Part shown: positions 34,248 to 42,671 of the stretch, in pieces | Layout of the letters: each line of letters starts with the position of its first letter | Numbering within the stretch: position 1 is the first letter of the stretch | Assembly (NCBI RefSeq): GCF_900156425.1 | Contig: NZ_FTNO01000001.1 | Coordinates: 1,674,001 to 1,738,000, forward strand | DNA: 64,000 bases | Direction of reading: 5' to 3' | Origin: Haladaptatus litoreus | Lineage (GTDB): Archaea > Halobacteriota > Halobacteria > Halobacteriales > Haladaptataceae | Position numbers and translations under genes: made by a program | The notes under the pieces: model-generated | Databases searched by the model: none | What the model was told of the DNA's origin: nothing | What the model saw: the letters and a program-made list of their open reading frames with translations, nothing else

Positions 34248-34341
34248 TTCGATTTTGTGTATGAAAGTGAGCTAGCGAAAGCTGGCCGGTACGAATAGCA
34301 AAACAGTACTCATCAGCCACGGCTGGTGAGTGTAGTTTCAG

Positions 34342-34568
34342 TAGGATTGTGCGTGGGTGATGTCCTCGAAGGGCACCACCTGCATCGTGTTCGGCGGTGA
34401 AACCGCCTCACGTGTTCGCGGCGTTGCCGCGTATGCGATGCGTGGGACCGGATTTGAACTTCTGTCGTTACGCTTGCAGAGCAAGCTCTGCTACGCTCCA
34501 CGACAACGTTCGCAGTCGAAACCGCCGACTGCTCACCGACGGACCCCTACGGGACAGCGCCCTCAACG
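34342..34568 (-). pseudogene. Degenerate tandem copy of the tRNA-Leu locus with hairpin insertions
   Basis: Three blocks of the intact tRNA-Leu locus (34634-34770) recur here in the same order. They are the 45-bp 3' flank (34342-34386 against 34634-34679), the tRNA 3' end with T-loop (34434-34459) and the anticodon loop to variable arm (34540-34568). The 5' half is missing. Inserted between the blocks are hairpins: GGCGGT-GAA-ACCGCC, CGCGGC-GTT-GCCGCG, GCAGAGC-AA-GCTCTGC and GCAGTCG with CGACTGC. It cannot fold as a normal tRNA. The rest of the gap 34248-34911 holds the intact tRNA and its promoter. Confidence 0.8.
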
Positions 34569-34685
34569 TTCTACCATTCGATGGAGTCGTTGTGAAAAAA
34601 CAAACCAGCAGTGGCTGGCGAATATTACTTCGATAGGAATTGTGCGTGGGTGATGTCCTCGAAGGGCACCACCTGCATCTTGCGA

Positions 34686-34770
<85 letters not shown>

Positions 34771-34808
34771 TCGCTGTGTCTTTCTGCACTCAGTCGTAGA
34801 CGGTAGCC

Positions 34809-34817
34809 TAATAAAAG
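34809..34817 (-). promoter_or_regulatory. TATA box of tRNA-Leu(GAG)
   Basis: On the minus strand CTTTTATTA lies about 43 bp before the first base of the mature tRNA, which allows a short 5' leader removed by RNase P. It is the only good TATA match in the 140 bp upstream. Confidence 0.55.
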
Positions 34818-34911
34818 ACCTTTCATTTGAATCGCCGACGCGAACGGTTCGCACAGAAATGATAGATGAGGGCCACTACGTTCATATCGTTCGAGCCCGT
34901 TCGGAAGAAAG

Positions 34912-35052
34912 ATGTCCCTCCGGCGACTCATCAATCGGTTTCGAAACAACCACATCGACTACGTCTGTGCGAACTGCGGGCGAGCGTTCGACCTCCCACT
35001 CGATTCCTGTCCTTCGTGTGAGAGTGAACCTCTGCACCGAATCGTGAAGTGA
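34912..35052 (+). CDS. 46-residue zinc-ribbon protein
   Basis: A short open frame encodes MSLRRLINRFRNNHIDYVCA followed by NCGRAFDLPLDSCPSCESEP and LHRIVK. CANC and CPSC (about residues 19-36) form a complete four-Cys zinc ribbon behind a basic N-terminal helix that could bind nucleic acid. Codon use is haloarchaeal, and the C-x2-C spacing makes chance unlikely. Many such mini zinc-finger proteins exist in haloarchaea and some affect growth or biofilm, but this one has no assigned role. Confidence 0.78.
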   Translation: MSLRRLINRFRNNHIDYVCANCGRAFDLPLDSCPSCESEPLHRIVK

Positions 35053-35110
35053 CCGAGATACCGTTTGCGGTAAAGCAACAGGTATGCCGCGGGAGTCCTA
35101 ACGCACGAGC

Positions 35111-35671
35111 ATGGAGTCTACGGTTCGGAACAACGTTCCGGCGCTGACCGCGCTGTTGACTGTGGTTTCGCTCGCGCTGGTGTTCGCCGCGGTGCTCGGC
35201 ATCGTTCCCAAGGGGTCGATTCCGCGCGCTCCCGACTCAGTTCTCGGCGCGATTCCGCACGTCAACGCCGTCATCAGCATCGTCGCAGTTGCGGTCATCG
35301 GAACCGCGTGGCGCGACATTCGCCGCGGAAACGTCGCCCGCCACCGCGCCGGGATGCTAACCGGCGTGGTGCTGTTCGTCGCCTTCCTCGGTCTGTATCT
35401 CTACCGCGTGTCGCTGGAGGGGCCGACCAGTTTCGCAGGCCCGGAAACCATCTACCAGTTCGTCTACCTGCCGGTGCTGGCGATTCACATGCTGTTGGCC
35501 ATCGCCTGCATTCCGCTCCTCTACTACGTCCTCCTACTGGCGATTTCGCACCCAATCAACGAACTGTCGCAGACGAACCACCCCCGAGTCGGGCGCATTG
35601 CGGCGAGCCTTTGGCTGATTTCTTTTTCCCTCGGCGTGGTCGTCTACGCCCTCCTCTACGTCGTGTACTGA
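35111..35671 (+). CDS. DUF420 membrane protein
   Basis: This 186-residue protein has five hydrophobic spans. DUF420 features include PHVNAVISIVAVAVIGTAWR (first conserved His), the RHRAGMLTGVVLFVAFLGLY span with its His and LPVLAIHMLLAIACIPLLYY with the third His. The histidine positions resemble heme- or copper-handling sites, and DUF420 genes are often near cytochrome oxidase assembly genes. None is adjacent here, so a respiratory role is inference only. The start ATG at 35111 is the first of the frame. Confidence 0.88.
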   Translation: MESTVRNNVPALTALLTVVSLALVFAAVLGIVPKGSIPRAPDSVLGAIPHVNAVISIVAVAVIGTAWRDIRRGNVARHRAGMLTGVVLFVAFLGLYLYRVSLEGPTSFAGPETIYQFVYLPVLAIHMLLAIACIPLLYYVLLLAISHPINELSQTNHPRVGRIAASLWLISFSLGVVVYALLYVVY

Positions 35672-35742
35672 ACACGACGACTGTCGGATTCCGTCTGGCA
35701 ATCAGCCACACGATATTTCCGCCAGCAACGCCAATGACACCT

Positions 35743-35919
35743 ATGCCAGTTCCGGGATACGACGAGGACGATTTGGACGAAATGCTCGAAGAACGACTGG
35801 AAAAACGCGACGAGCAGTTTCTCACGCCGAGTCAACGCGAAGAGTACGAAAACGGCGGCAGCCTCCTCGATATCCTCAGCGAGGACGACATTCACCGACT
35901 GTTGAACGACGAAGCGTAA
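35743..35919 (+). CDS. Small acidic protein
   Basis: This 58-residue, highly charged protein begins MPVPGYDEDDLDEMLEERLE and continues with TPSQREEYENGGSLLDILSE. It looks largely helical and has no Cys or membrane segment. An in-frame ATG at 35734 would add MTP. A TATA-like GATATTTCC at 35712-35720 sits about 27 bp before 35743 and favours the shorter form. The gene follows DUF420 by 71 bp. Function unknown. Confidence 0.65.
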   Translation: MPVPGYDEDDLDEMLEERLEKRDEQFLTPSQREEYENGGSLLDILSEDDIHRLLNDEA

Positions 35920-35988
35920 TTTCGGAACGTGGAGCAGACTGGGTCTCTATTTTATCGAAATCTACACAACCAACCTGCGGGCCTCGTC

Positions 35989-36124
35989 GGATGAAGGGCG
36001 AAGGAGTCGAAGAAAGACGAGTGATACGAGTCTTTCGAGACGACTGAGGGCCGGAGAAAATCTCCGATTTTCTCCGGCCCTCGAATTTCGCTCGTTTCAC
36101 TCGCTCCGTCCTCGCCCTTCATCC
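35989..36124. repeat. 136-bp nested palindromic element
   Basis: The outer arms GGATGAAGGGCG (35989-36000) and CGCCCTTCATCC (36113-36124) are perfect inverted repeats. Inside, GAGGGCCGGAGAAA (36047-36060) pairs exactly with TTTCTCCGGCCCTC (36069-36082) across an 8-nt loop. The gap 35920-36182 otherwise holds only the promoter of the next gene. The outer arm sequence also marks the left end of repeat copy B (about 13926-13935), linking the two families. Confidence 0.75.
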
Positions 36125-36182
36125 GCCGAGAAATGGTTAAAATTGAATATAGTTAAGGGCGAGAAACATCGTATTCGAAACC

Positions 36183-36551
36183 GTGTCGGAAATCACTGGT
36201 CGCCGGGTGGGTCACCACTTCATCTCGGCCCTGATGGGGTTTGCGATGGTGTGGGCGTTTCATATGGAATACGCCCCGGGAAGCGCGGCGAATCCGTACT
36301 GGCTCGGTGGTGGCATTTTGGTCGGTGGTGCGTTGATTGTGATGGAGTATCGAACACGAATAGGGAGGGAAATCAGTGCAGTGCTGGAAAACTCGATGGC
36401 GATTACGGCTCTCGTGATTGTCGTCGGTTTCGTCCTCTTCGCCACAGTAATCACGGTTGCTGAACTCCACTTCACGCCGAAATGGCTCTCGGGGATACTT
36501 GGACTGGCCTGTAGCAATCTCGTCGTCGTCCCGCTCTATCTCTCGAACTGA
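36183..36551 (+). CDS. Four-helix membrane protein, hypothetical
   Basis: This 122-residue protein starts at GTG (MSEITGRRVGHHFISALMGF). Four hydrophobic helices fill most of its length (about residues 11-30, 41-55, 70-92 and 101-119). There are no recognised motifs and no charged pair in the membrane. A TATA-like AATATAGTTAA at 36145-36155 supports transcription close to the GTG. I do not recognise a family. It converges on purF. Confidence 0.6.
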   Translation: MSEITGRRVGHHFISALMGFAMVWAFHMEYAPGSAANPYWLGGGILVGGALIVMEYRTRIGREISAVLENSMAITALVIVVGFVLFATVITVAELHFTPKWLSGILGLACSNLVVVPLYLSN

Positions 36552-36589
36552 GGGGCGAACTGCTCACAAACTGTTCTAAAAACTCGTTC

Positions 36590-38053
36590 TCAGTCGCTTG
36601 AACCCGCAATCACGGGACGCGACACGTCGCGGTCGGTTTCCTCGTCTTCGATATCGTAGGGGTATTCGCCGGTTACACAGCCCAAACAAAGGTCGCCCTG
36701 CTGGACGGCGAGGGATTCCGCGATAGCCTCCTTGGAGAGGTAGGCGAGGCTGTCCGCCGCGATGGCGTCCCGAATCTCCTCGACGGATTTGTCCGAGGCG
36801 ATGAGTTCCTCGCGGGTGGCCATGTTGATGCCCATGTGACACGGCGCGATGATTGGCGGCGCACCGATTCGCATGTGAACCTCTTCTGCCCCGCAGTCTT
36901 TGAGTAGTTGGACGAGTTGTGTCGAGGTCGTTCCACGGACGATGCTGTCGTCGATGATGGTGACGGTTCTGCCTTCGACGGTCGATTTGATCGGATTGAG
37001 TTTGAGGCGCACCGCGCGCTCGCGCTCGTCCTGCGTCGGCATGATGAACGTCCGCCCGACGTAGCGGTTTTTCATCATCCCTTCCGCGAACTCCACGTCC
37101 GAACCGTCCTCCTGTGCGGCCTCGGCGTACCCCGACGCGAACGCGCGACCCGAGTCGGGCACGGGCATGACGACATCGCTCTCGATACCGCTTTCCTCCC
37201 AGAGTTTTCGGCCGAGTTCCCGCCGAACCTCGTAGACGAGACTGCCGTCGATGACGCTGTCCGGGCGGGCGAAATAGACGTGTTCGAAAAAGCAGTGGGC
37301 GGTTTGCTCGCGTTCCACGAGTTGATACGAGTCGTATCCTTCGCCGTCGTCTTGGAGAACGACGAGTTCGCCGGGGCGCACGTCGCGAACGAGTTCGCCG
37401 TCGATGGTGTCGATGGCCGCCGATTCTGACGCGATGACGTAGCCCTCGTCCACCTTTCCGATAACGAGCGGGCGATTGCCCTCCGGGTCGCGCACGCCGA
37501 GAACCGTATCGTCGTGCATGATGGCGAGCGAGTACGACCCGTGAATTCGGTTCATCGTCCGTTTCACGGCTCGGATGAGGTCCTCTTCCAGTAGGTTGCG
37601 CGCCAAATCGTGTGCGATGACTTCCGTGTCGCCGTCGGACGTGAAGGCGTGGCCCTTTCCGGCGAGTTCGTCCCGAATCTCGTCGGAGTTGACCAGATTG
37701 CCGTTGTGCGAGAGCGCGAGCGACCCGCTCTTGAACGAAACGGTAAACGGTTGTGCACAGCTCTTATCGACGCTTCCGGCGGTCGGATAGCGGACGTGTC
37801 CGATTCCGGCGCTCCCTTTCAGCCCGTCGATGTCCGCTTCGTCGAAGGCGTCCCCGACGAGGCCCATCGAAACGTGGTCGTGCTGTTGAAATCCGTCGTG
37901 GGTGACGATGCCCGCCGACTCCTGTCCGCGGTGCTGGAGGGCGTACAGCGAGTAGTAGAGGGGGCGTGCCGCGTCTCGACCTGCGAGTGACGCGCCGACG
38001 ACGCCGCATTTCTCCGTCGGCCCGCCGAGGTTCCCGTCCCGGCCAGTTGACAT
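36590..38053 (-). CDS. purF: Amidophosphoribosyltransferase PurF
   Basis: This 487-residue enzyme catalyses the first committed step of purine synthesis, making phosphoribosylamine from PRPP and glutamine. The mature N-terminal Cys nucleophile is Cys16 in GPTEKCGVVGASLAGRDAAR, so a short propeptide should be removed. The glutaminase domain extends to about residue 240. The PRPP loop is VTIIDDSIVRGTTSTQLV. C-terminal GDLCLGCVTGEYPYDI supplies Cys residues expected for the 4Fe-4S type of PurF. A 9-4-9 perfect palindrome lies about 72-93 bp upstream of its start. Confidence 0.96.
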   Translation of the reverse strand: MSTGRDGNLGGPTEKCGVVGASLAGRDAARPLYYSLYALQHRGQESAGIVTHDGFQQHDHVSMGLVGDAFDEADIDGLKGSAGIGHVRYPTAGSVDKSCAQPFTVSFKSGSLALSHNGNLVNSDEIRDELAGKGHAFTSDGDTEVIAHDLARNLLEEDLIRAVKRTMNRIHGSYSLAIMHDDTVLGVRDPEGNRPLVIGKVDEGYVIASESAAIDTIDGELVRDVRPGELVVLQDDGEGYDSYQLVEREQTAHCFFEHVYFARPDSVIDGSLVYEVRRELGRKLWEESGIESDVVMPVPDSGRAFASGYAEAAQEDGSDVEFAEGMMKNRYVGRTFIMPTQDERERAVRLKLNPIKSTVEGRTVTIIDDSIVRGTTSTQLVQLLKDCGAEEVHMRIGAPPIIAPCHMGINMATREELIASDKSVEEIRDAIAADSLAYLSKEAIAESLAVQQGDLCLGCVTGEYPYDIEDEETDRDVSRPVIAGSSD

Positions 38054-38124
38054 AGCTATCCATTGTGCGGGTGGGTAGTAAAAACCCTCGCTATCGTGCC
38101 GTATTCAGCACCTCGAAGACATTA

Positions 38125-38146
38125 AATATGCACGACTGTGCATATT
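38125..38146. promoter_or_regulatory. Perfect 9-4-9 palindrome in the purF upstream region
   Basis: AATATGCAC (38125-38133) and GTGCATATT (38138-38146) are exact inverted repeats separated by GACT. It lies upstream of the likely purF TATA (TTTTACTA on the minus strand, 38084-38091) and 66 bp beyond the rpl37e stop. Dyad symmetry with AT-rich ends is typical of regulator binding sites, and purine control is one possibility. A transcript terminator for the LSm-L37e unit is the alternative. Confidence 0.5.
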
Positions 38147-38156
38147 CGTTATGATG

Positions 38157-38175
38157 GATGAGCCAACGGCTCATC
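38157..38175 (-). terminator. Perfect 8-bp hairpin behind rpl37e
   Basis: GATGAGCC (38157-38164) and GGCTCATC (38168-38175) enclose an AAC loop, about 37 bp downstream of the rpl37e stop codon on the minus strand. It may end the LSm-L37e transcript. No U-tract follows, so this is uncertain. Confidence 0.4.
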
Positions 38176-38211
38176 GGTTTGCGTGAGAGAGGGAAAATCA
38201 GCAACAGGCGT

Positions 38212-38388
38212 TTAGTTGTCGCCTGCTCGACTCTGCCACTCGTAGCTTCGTTTCTTGCTCGACTTACCGAAGCCGCACGACGAGCATTCCTTCTTGCGCG
38301 AGTGGTAGGATTTCTCGCCACAGCGGCGGCATTTCACGTGTGTCGTCTTATTCTTCTTGCCCTGGCTTGGGGTTCCTGCGCCAGTCAT
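38212..38388 (-). CDS. rpl37e: Ribosomal protein L37e
   Basis: This 58-residue basic protein reads [20 protein letters not shown], then [20 protein letters not shown] and [18 protein letters not shown]. The four zinc Cys form CRRC (residues 20-23) and CSSC (35-38), as in eukaryotic and archaeal L37e of the large ribosomal subunit. Its ATG overlaps the stop of the upstream LSm gene (ATGA), so the two are co-translated. The LSm-L37e pair is conserved across euryarchaea. Confidence 0.96.
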   Translation of the reverse strand: MTGAGTPSQGKKNKTTHVKCRRCGEKSYHSRKKECSSCGFGKSSKKRSYEWQSRAGDN

Positions 38389-38567
38389 GGATTAATCGAA
38401 ACGACGTTATCGCCGCGTATAATGGTTGTGTCTTCGTCTTCGATGACGAGGTTCATGTGCTGGTCGTAGCCGGTGAGTGTGCCGGTGTACTCCTCGCCAC
38501 CCTTCAACTGTACGGTCACGACAGAGTTCAGCGACGCTTCGAGAACGTCGAGTGGTCGTCCGCTCAT
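38385..38567 (-). CDS. LSm/Sm-like RNA-binding protein
   Basis: This 60-residue protein has the Sm1 motif [20 protein letters not shown] plus [13 protein letters not shown] and the Sm2 motif [13 protein letters not shown]. Archaeal LSm proteins form heptameric rings that bind U-rich small RNAs and tRNAs, like bacterial Hfq. The start [12 protein letters not shown] at 38567 is the family norm; an ATG at 38594 would add nine residues. The gene overlaps rpl37e by 4 bp. Confidence 0.95.
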   Translation of the reverse strand: MSGRPLDVLEASLNSVVTVQLKGGEEYTGTLTGYDQHMNLVIEDEDTTIIRGDNVVSINP

Positions 38568-38639
38568 ATCAACAAACCCAGTGTTTGCGTTCATAAACGT
38601 ACCGGAACGCGAGTCGGAAACCTTCGTTTTGACCGGAAT

Positions 38640-39707
38640 TTAGAGATCAACCGAGAACCCATCGCGGTCGCTCGCTCGCACGGCGAACTCGGCGAGTAGG
38701 TCGGCAGATAACTCCAAATCATCCGTGTCGATGACTTCGACGGGGGTGTGCATATAGCGATTCGGCAAACCGAGATTGAGCGACGGCGTGCCGCCGCTGG
38801 CCGTGTAGAAGGCGTCCGCGTCCGTTCCCGTTCGAATGCCCGCGGCTTGCAGCTGGACGGGAATATCGGCGTTTTTCGCCGCCTCGCGGATTGCTTTGAC
38901 CACTTCGATGTGGTTCGTGCTGCCGCGTGCGACGACCGGCCCGCCGCCGAGGTCGATGTCGATGTCCTTGAACTGCTCTTCGTTGGTCACGTCAGGGCTA
39001 TCCATCGCGTGGGTCACGTCCACGGCGACGATTGCATCGGGGTCGAGGTCGAAGCCGACCATCTTGGCACCCTGCAATCCGACTTCTTCCTGCACGGTAC
39101 TCACGGCGTAGACTGTCGCGTCCGCGCCCTTGTCCGCCGCGCGGCGAAGTGCTTCCGCGGCAACCCACGTTCCAACGCGGTTGTCGATGCCCGGCCCGGC
39201 GAGTCGCGTGCCGTGGAGTTCCTCGATGTTCGGGGTGAAGACGATGGGGTCGCCGACGTCCACGAGTTCCTTGGCTTCCGCTTCACTGCTCGCGCCAATA
39301 TCGACGTGCTGTTCGGTGATGTCTTCGAACTCGTCGTCCGCGGGGTCGCGCAGGTGAATTGCGCGCTGGCCGACGACGCCGTTGACCACGCCGTCGTCGG
39401 TGTGAATATCGACCTGTTGTCCCTTCGTGACGGTTCTGTCGGAGCCACCGATTTTATCGACGCGGATAAATCCATCTTCGTCGATACCGGCGACGATGAG
39501 GCCGATTTGGTCGGCGTGGCCCGCGAAGGCGATTTCGGGGCCGTCACCTTCGACGACGGCCACCGCGTTCCCGTACTCGTCCGTTCGGACTTCGTCCGCG
39601 AACTCGGAGACGTACTCGACCCACGCGCGCTGTCCGGGGACTTCGAATCCCGACGGACTGGGTGTCGTCAGCAATGTCTGTAAGAACTCACGATGTCGTT
39701 CGTGCAT
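38640..39707 (-). CDS. M42-family metallo-aminopeptidase
   Basis: This 355-residue protein belongs to the M42 family of tetrahedral aminopeptidases/deblocking aminopeptidases, which trim peptides released by the proteasome. Metal ligands are visible as His in EIAFAGHADQIGLIV, Asp in RLAGPGIDNRVGTWV, the Glu pair in STVQEEVGLQGAKMVG and Asp in VAVDVTHAMDSPDVT, and a His late in NRYMHTPVEVIDTDDL. The N-terminus is taken at MHERHREFLQTLLTTPSPSG; a Met 42 bases upstream is possible. It is transcribed toward the LSm gene, 72 bp away. Confidence 0.93.
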   Translation of the reverse strand: MHERHREFLQTLLTTPSPSGFEVPGQRAWVEYVSEFADEVRTDEYGNAVAVVEGDGPEIAFAGHADQIGLIVAGIDEDGFIRVDKIGGSDRTVTKGQQVDIHTDDGVVNGVVGQRAIHLRDPADDEFEDITEQHVDIGASSEAEAKELVDVGDPIVFTPNIEELHGTRLAGPGIDNRVGTWVAAEALRRAADKGADATVYAVSTVQEEVGLQGAKMVGFDLDPDAIVAVDVTHAMDSPDVTNEEQFKDIDIDLGGGPVVARGSTNHIEVVKAIREAAKNADIPVQLQAAGIRTGTDADAFYTASGGTPSLNLGLPNRYMHTPVEVIDTDDLELSADLLAEFAVRASDRDGFSVDL

Positions 39708-39812
39708 ATCGAACCACGAGGGATGGTGTGTCTTCAACTTCCCGAACATCGCTACATCATGTAATTCGATAGAGAACTATCCCGAACCGATAAGGGAGAC
39801 ATCGTTGAATGG

Positions 39813-40010
39813 ATGACTATGGGGGTTTTCGAACTACACCTACACGAACCGAACTTCACGCTCAACACGGGCGAGAACGAACCGGAACTCGGTTGGGGCC
39901 AAACCGACGGTGGGGAGGAACCGCCACCGATTACGGGGAAACTCGCCCCGGTGCTGATTCTGCTCGCAGTCATCGTGCTGGCACTCCTCCGAAATCGACG
40001 CCGGGAGTAA
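39813..40010 (+). CDS. Small single-span membrane protein
   Basis: This 65-residue protein starts MTMGVFELHLHEPNFTLNTG. A polar, probably external N-terminal part of about 42 residues precedes one hydrophobic helix (LAPVLILLAVIVLALL) and a basic tail RNRRRE, which sets the C-terminus inside. I do not recognise the family. It is divergent from the M42 peptidase gene, 105 bp away, and 61 bp before the HExxH protein gene. Confidence 0.65.
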   Translation: MTMGVFELHLHEPNFTLNTGENEPELGWGQTDGGEEPPPITGKLAPVLILLAVIVLALLRNRRRE

Positions 40011-40071
40011 GAGAGGTATCGAAATCGGCGCGGACAGAAGGATTTTGTCCGCGCAACTACAACGTAACCGC

Positions 40072-41028
40072 GTGAATCTCTATCGTAGTGTGCGTGCCGT
40101 CACCGGCGCGTCCGGAAACGGCCCAATCGATTGGGCCGCGGTCGCCGAGGCGGCGAAGTCTGCGACGGAACCGGGTTCTATCGAACTCTCCGCCGAACAG
40201 AAAACAGGGTACGCGACCGACGTTCGTGATGCTCGCACCCGCGTTCGGGAGGTTTCCGGCGTCTCGTTCGACGTGCCGGACACCATCGAAATCCAGAACC
40301 GTCACCACTGGATAGACGCGAACATCACCACGTTCAAGCGCGTGATGGAACCCGTGGAGGAACACGGGCCGTCGGTGCTCCCCGGCGTTTCCCGCGTCGT
40401 CAACACGGGCACGATGTCGTTCATGCTCGCCCTCCTCGGCAACAACGTCCTCGGGCAATACGACCCTCTTTTGCTCGCTGACGGCGAGGGCGACGACCAC
40501 GCGCTCTACTTCGTCCATCCGAACATCGAGCGCATCGCCGGAAAGTTGGACGTGGATTTCGACCGATTCAGGCGCTGGATAGCCTTCCACGAAGTGACCC
40601 ACGCCGCGGAGTTCGGCGCGGCCCCGTGGCTCTCCGGCCACCTCGAATCGCGCATGGAGTCCGGCATCGAAGCGCTGGCCCACGGCGAAGTCGACCGCGA
40701 AGCCTTCCGCGAACTCGACGCCGTGATGACCTCCGTCGAGGGCTACGCCGAACTCCTCATGGACGAGGCGTTCGACGACGAGTACGAAGACCTGCGGCGG
40801 AAAATCGAGGCTCGGCGGAAGGGGATGAACCCCCTCTCGAAACTCGTTCGGCGGATGCTCGGCCTCGGCATGAAACGCAGACAGTACGAACGCGGCAAGG
40901 AGTTCTTCGAGTACGTCGTTGACGCCGAAAGCGTCGAAACCGCGACGAAAGTGTGGGACGGCCCGGAGAACCTGCCCAGCGACGACGAACTCGACCATCC
41001 GGAACGGTGGCTTGCGCGAATCGAATAG
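40072..41028 (+). CDS. Zinc-dependent protein of the DUF2342 / F420-biosynthesis-associated family
   Basis: This 318-residue protein starts at GTG (MNLYRSVRAVTGASGNGPID). It has an HExxH zinc-protease motif in WIAFHEVTHAAEFGAAPWLS (about residue 177) and a downstream Glu in SVEGYAELLMDEAFDD. It matches the family that databases label coenzyme F420 biosynthesis-associated or DUF2342, common in haloarchaea and actinobacteria. That label rests on phylogenetic co-occurrence, not biochemistry. A TTG start at 40045 is less likely. The DNA holds a 20-bp perfect palindrome at 40119-40138. No F420 gene is adjacent. Confidence 0.85.
   Translation: MNLYRSVRAVTGASGNGPIDWAAVAEAAKSATEPGSIELSAEQKTGYATDVRDARTRVREVSGVSFDVPDTIEIQNRHHWIDANITTFKRVMEPVEEHGPSVLPGVSRVVNTGTMSFMLALLGNNVLGQYDPLLLADGEGDDHALYFVHPNIERIAGKLDVDFDRFRRWIAFHEVTHAAEFGAAPWLSGHLESRMESGIEALAHGEVDREAFRELDAVMTSVEGYAELLMDEAFDDEYEDLRRKIEARRKGMNPLSKLVRRMLGLGMKRRQYERGKEFFEYVVDAESVETATKVWDGPENLPSDDELDHPERWLARIE
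40119..40138. repeat. 20-bp perfect palindrome inside the DUF2342-like gene
   Basis: CGGCCCAATC is followed directly by its reverse complement GATTGGGCCG. It codes for GPIDWA, which appears to be a conserved part of the protein, so the palindrome is in codons rather than in an added segment. Confidence 0.8.
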
Positions 41029-41032
41029 GAAA

Positions 41033-41221
41033 TCACCGCGTAATCCACGTTAGATACCACGTCAACAGTACGCCGAGAAGAAGACCGCTCACGGTTGCGG
41101 CGAGCATCCCGACCGTGTCCGCGCCGCTCTGAAACGCGATGAGGCCGCCGGACACGCCGACCAACAGGACGATTGCGATTTTCAGGCGACTCATCGCCGA
41201 CGACCGGTCTTCACGACTCAT
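41033..41221 (-). CDS. Small two-helix membrane protein
   Basis: This 62-residue protein starts MSREDRSSAMSRLKIAIVLL. Two hydrophobic helices (about residues 14-30 and 36-58) are joined by a short SGADTV turn. The open frame continues upstream to 41299, with several alternative Met codons; the chosen Met gives the usual short polar N-terminus. Function unknown. It converges on the DUF2342-like gene, four bases from its stop. Confidence 0.58.
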   Translation of the reverse strand: MSREDRSSAMSRLKIAIVLLVGVSGGLIAFQSGADTVGMLAATVSGLLLGVLLTWYLTWITR

Positions 41222-41420
41222 CGGGGTGACCATCATCGCACCCGATTTTTGCGCGTCGCTCGTTGATTTCGGAGATTCACCTGCGTACCATCGCCGCATT
41301 CCGGGTGTACTGCCCCCATGAAAACAGGCGCGATTGGGAGGTTCTTAAACCCCGACGGGACGAGGTTCCGAGTGGAACTGCGATTCGGACTAGAAATTCG
41401 GGTACGCGATCGAGTGATTA

Positions 41421-41984
41421 CTACTGGAATCCTCTGCCCACTTCGTCTTCGTCGATGAGGTCGTCCAGTTCCTCGGTCAGCAGTTTCTCGCTCTCCTCGA
41501 ACGTCTCTCCGAGGTCGCTCACCGATTCGGGGCGGTCGTAGCCGTCGAAATCCATCGGGCCGAACGCCGGACTCTCGACGACTTCCATCACGTCGTCGAA
41601 GAGGTCTGCGCCGGATGTCGGGGCGTCGGCGTGTGCTTTCAGCACCTCGCCGAGATGTTTTGCGCGCGCTTCTGCTTCTTTTTCGTCGGGCGTTTTTTCC
41701 TCAGGATTTCGAACCGCAAAACGTCCCTCGCGGGAGTTCTTTTCCGGGAGATAGCTTCCGATTTCGTCGTCCAACTTCCGGGCGACGCGCGCCCCCACGC
41801 CGCGAACCTCGTAGGGATTTTTCGCGTAGGTTTTCAGGTGATACAGTCCGGCCTTCCGGTGGCCGAGATACAAATCTTCGCCGACACCGCCCGCTCTCTG
41901 TCCCCCTGCGGCCCGCCACCCGTCCGGGTCAACGTCGCGGTCGATAACGTCCTGTAGGATTTCCTGCCACTCTCGAACCCGCAT
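41421..41984 (-). CDS. Conserved haloarchaeal protein, possible DNA/RNA-linked
   Basis: This 187-residue protein starts MRVREWQEILQDVIDRDVDP. The first 80 residues contain YLGHRKAGLYHLKTYAKNPY and RGVGARVARKLDDEIGSYLP, which could form a helical module, and the last 90 are very acidic. The VRGVGARVARKL stretch is reminiscent of a helix-hairpin-helix, but I would not press this. It has no Cys cluster or membrane helix. I do not recognise a named family. It reads away from repeat copy C. Confidence 0.7.
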   Translation of the reverse strand: MRVREWQEILQDVIDRDVDPDGWRAAGGQRAGGVGEDLYLGHRKAGLYHLKTYAKNPYEVRGVGARVARKLDDEIGSYLPEKNSREGRFAVRNPEEKTPDEKEAEARAKHLGEVLKAHADAPTSGADLFDDVMEVVESPAFGPMDFDGYDRPESVSDLGETFEESEKLLTEELDDLIDEDEVGRGFQ

Positions 41985-42123
41985 AGGTACACCGTGACAC
42001 GCCGGGGAGATTAACGTGTCGCTTCTACGGGATAGTTCGTGATACGGAGTCGGAGTTTTTGACTCGATTTTTCGGAATATCGATTGTGCAACTACTACAA
42101 AAAGTGATTTTTGGAAGAGGTTT

Positions 42124-42555
42124 CGCTAGGTAATCACGACTCCAAAATAACCGCTACTGTAACCGCCCACACGCCTCCCCAACCGATTGCGCTTCTCGGC
42201 TTTCTGCCTGCGATGCCTGCAGGCTACGGCCGCAGGTCAGCAAGTCGCTCTGCGTCTTGCAAGCCTCATCCCTCGCGCGCTGCCAGCACAGGTCTTCGGA
42301 CGTGAAGTCCTCATCCCTGTGCCAGCGCGCGCCATTGGAAATCCGGACTGTCGAAATCGCATATCCGGACTGCCAGAATCCCCATGAGTGCACACTGGCG
42401 CGTGCGCCAGCAGACCCGAGGCGTTCACCGCCGAGGGTCTGCGGAATATCACGCGAGGGACGATTGAACGAGCGATAGCGAGTGAAGGAGTCGGTTGGGG
42501 GAGGCTTGCGGGCGGATGCGGTGGCGGTATGTGTTGTCGGGAACCGCGAACTCTG
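42124..42555. repeat. Long inverted-end intergenic repeat, copy C
   Basis: The 687-bp gap 41985-42671 contains no gene but holds the third and longest copy. Both ends are of the same type: the left has GACTCCAAAATAACCGC and CTCCCCAACCGA, and the right has the inverted GAGTCGGTTGGGGGAGG (42489-42505) and GGTGGCGGTAT. GCGAGGGACGA recurs at 42453-42463. The interior differs from copies A and B. It carries a direct repeat of ATCCGGACTG and hairpins such as CTGGCGC-GT-GCGCCAG and CAGACCC with GGGTCTG. The ends are thus conserved while the core varies. Confidence 0.72.
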
Positions 42556-42671
42556 ATCAAAAAGAGACGAAAAACGACACGCGAGGACATACTCGAACGG
42601 TCGGAAAAACGCCGTCTGAGAGATTTCAGTTTCGTAGAAGATTGATAACGAACTCCATCGGACGCTGATAT

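Noticed and set aside
42181..42480. CRISPR-like direct repeats within repeat copy C
   Set aside because: Only one short word (ATCCGGACTG) is repeated twice, with no regular spacer length. The region is explained by inverted-end repeat structure, and there are no cas genes.
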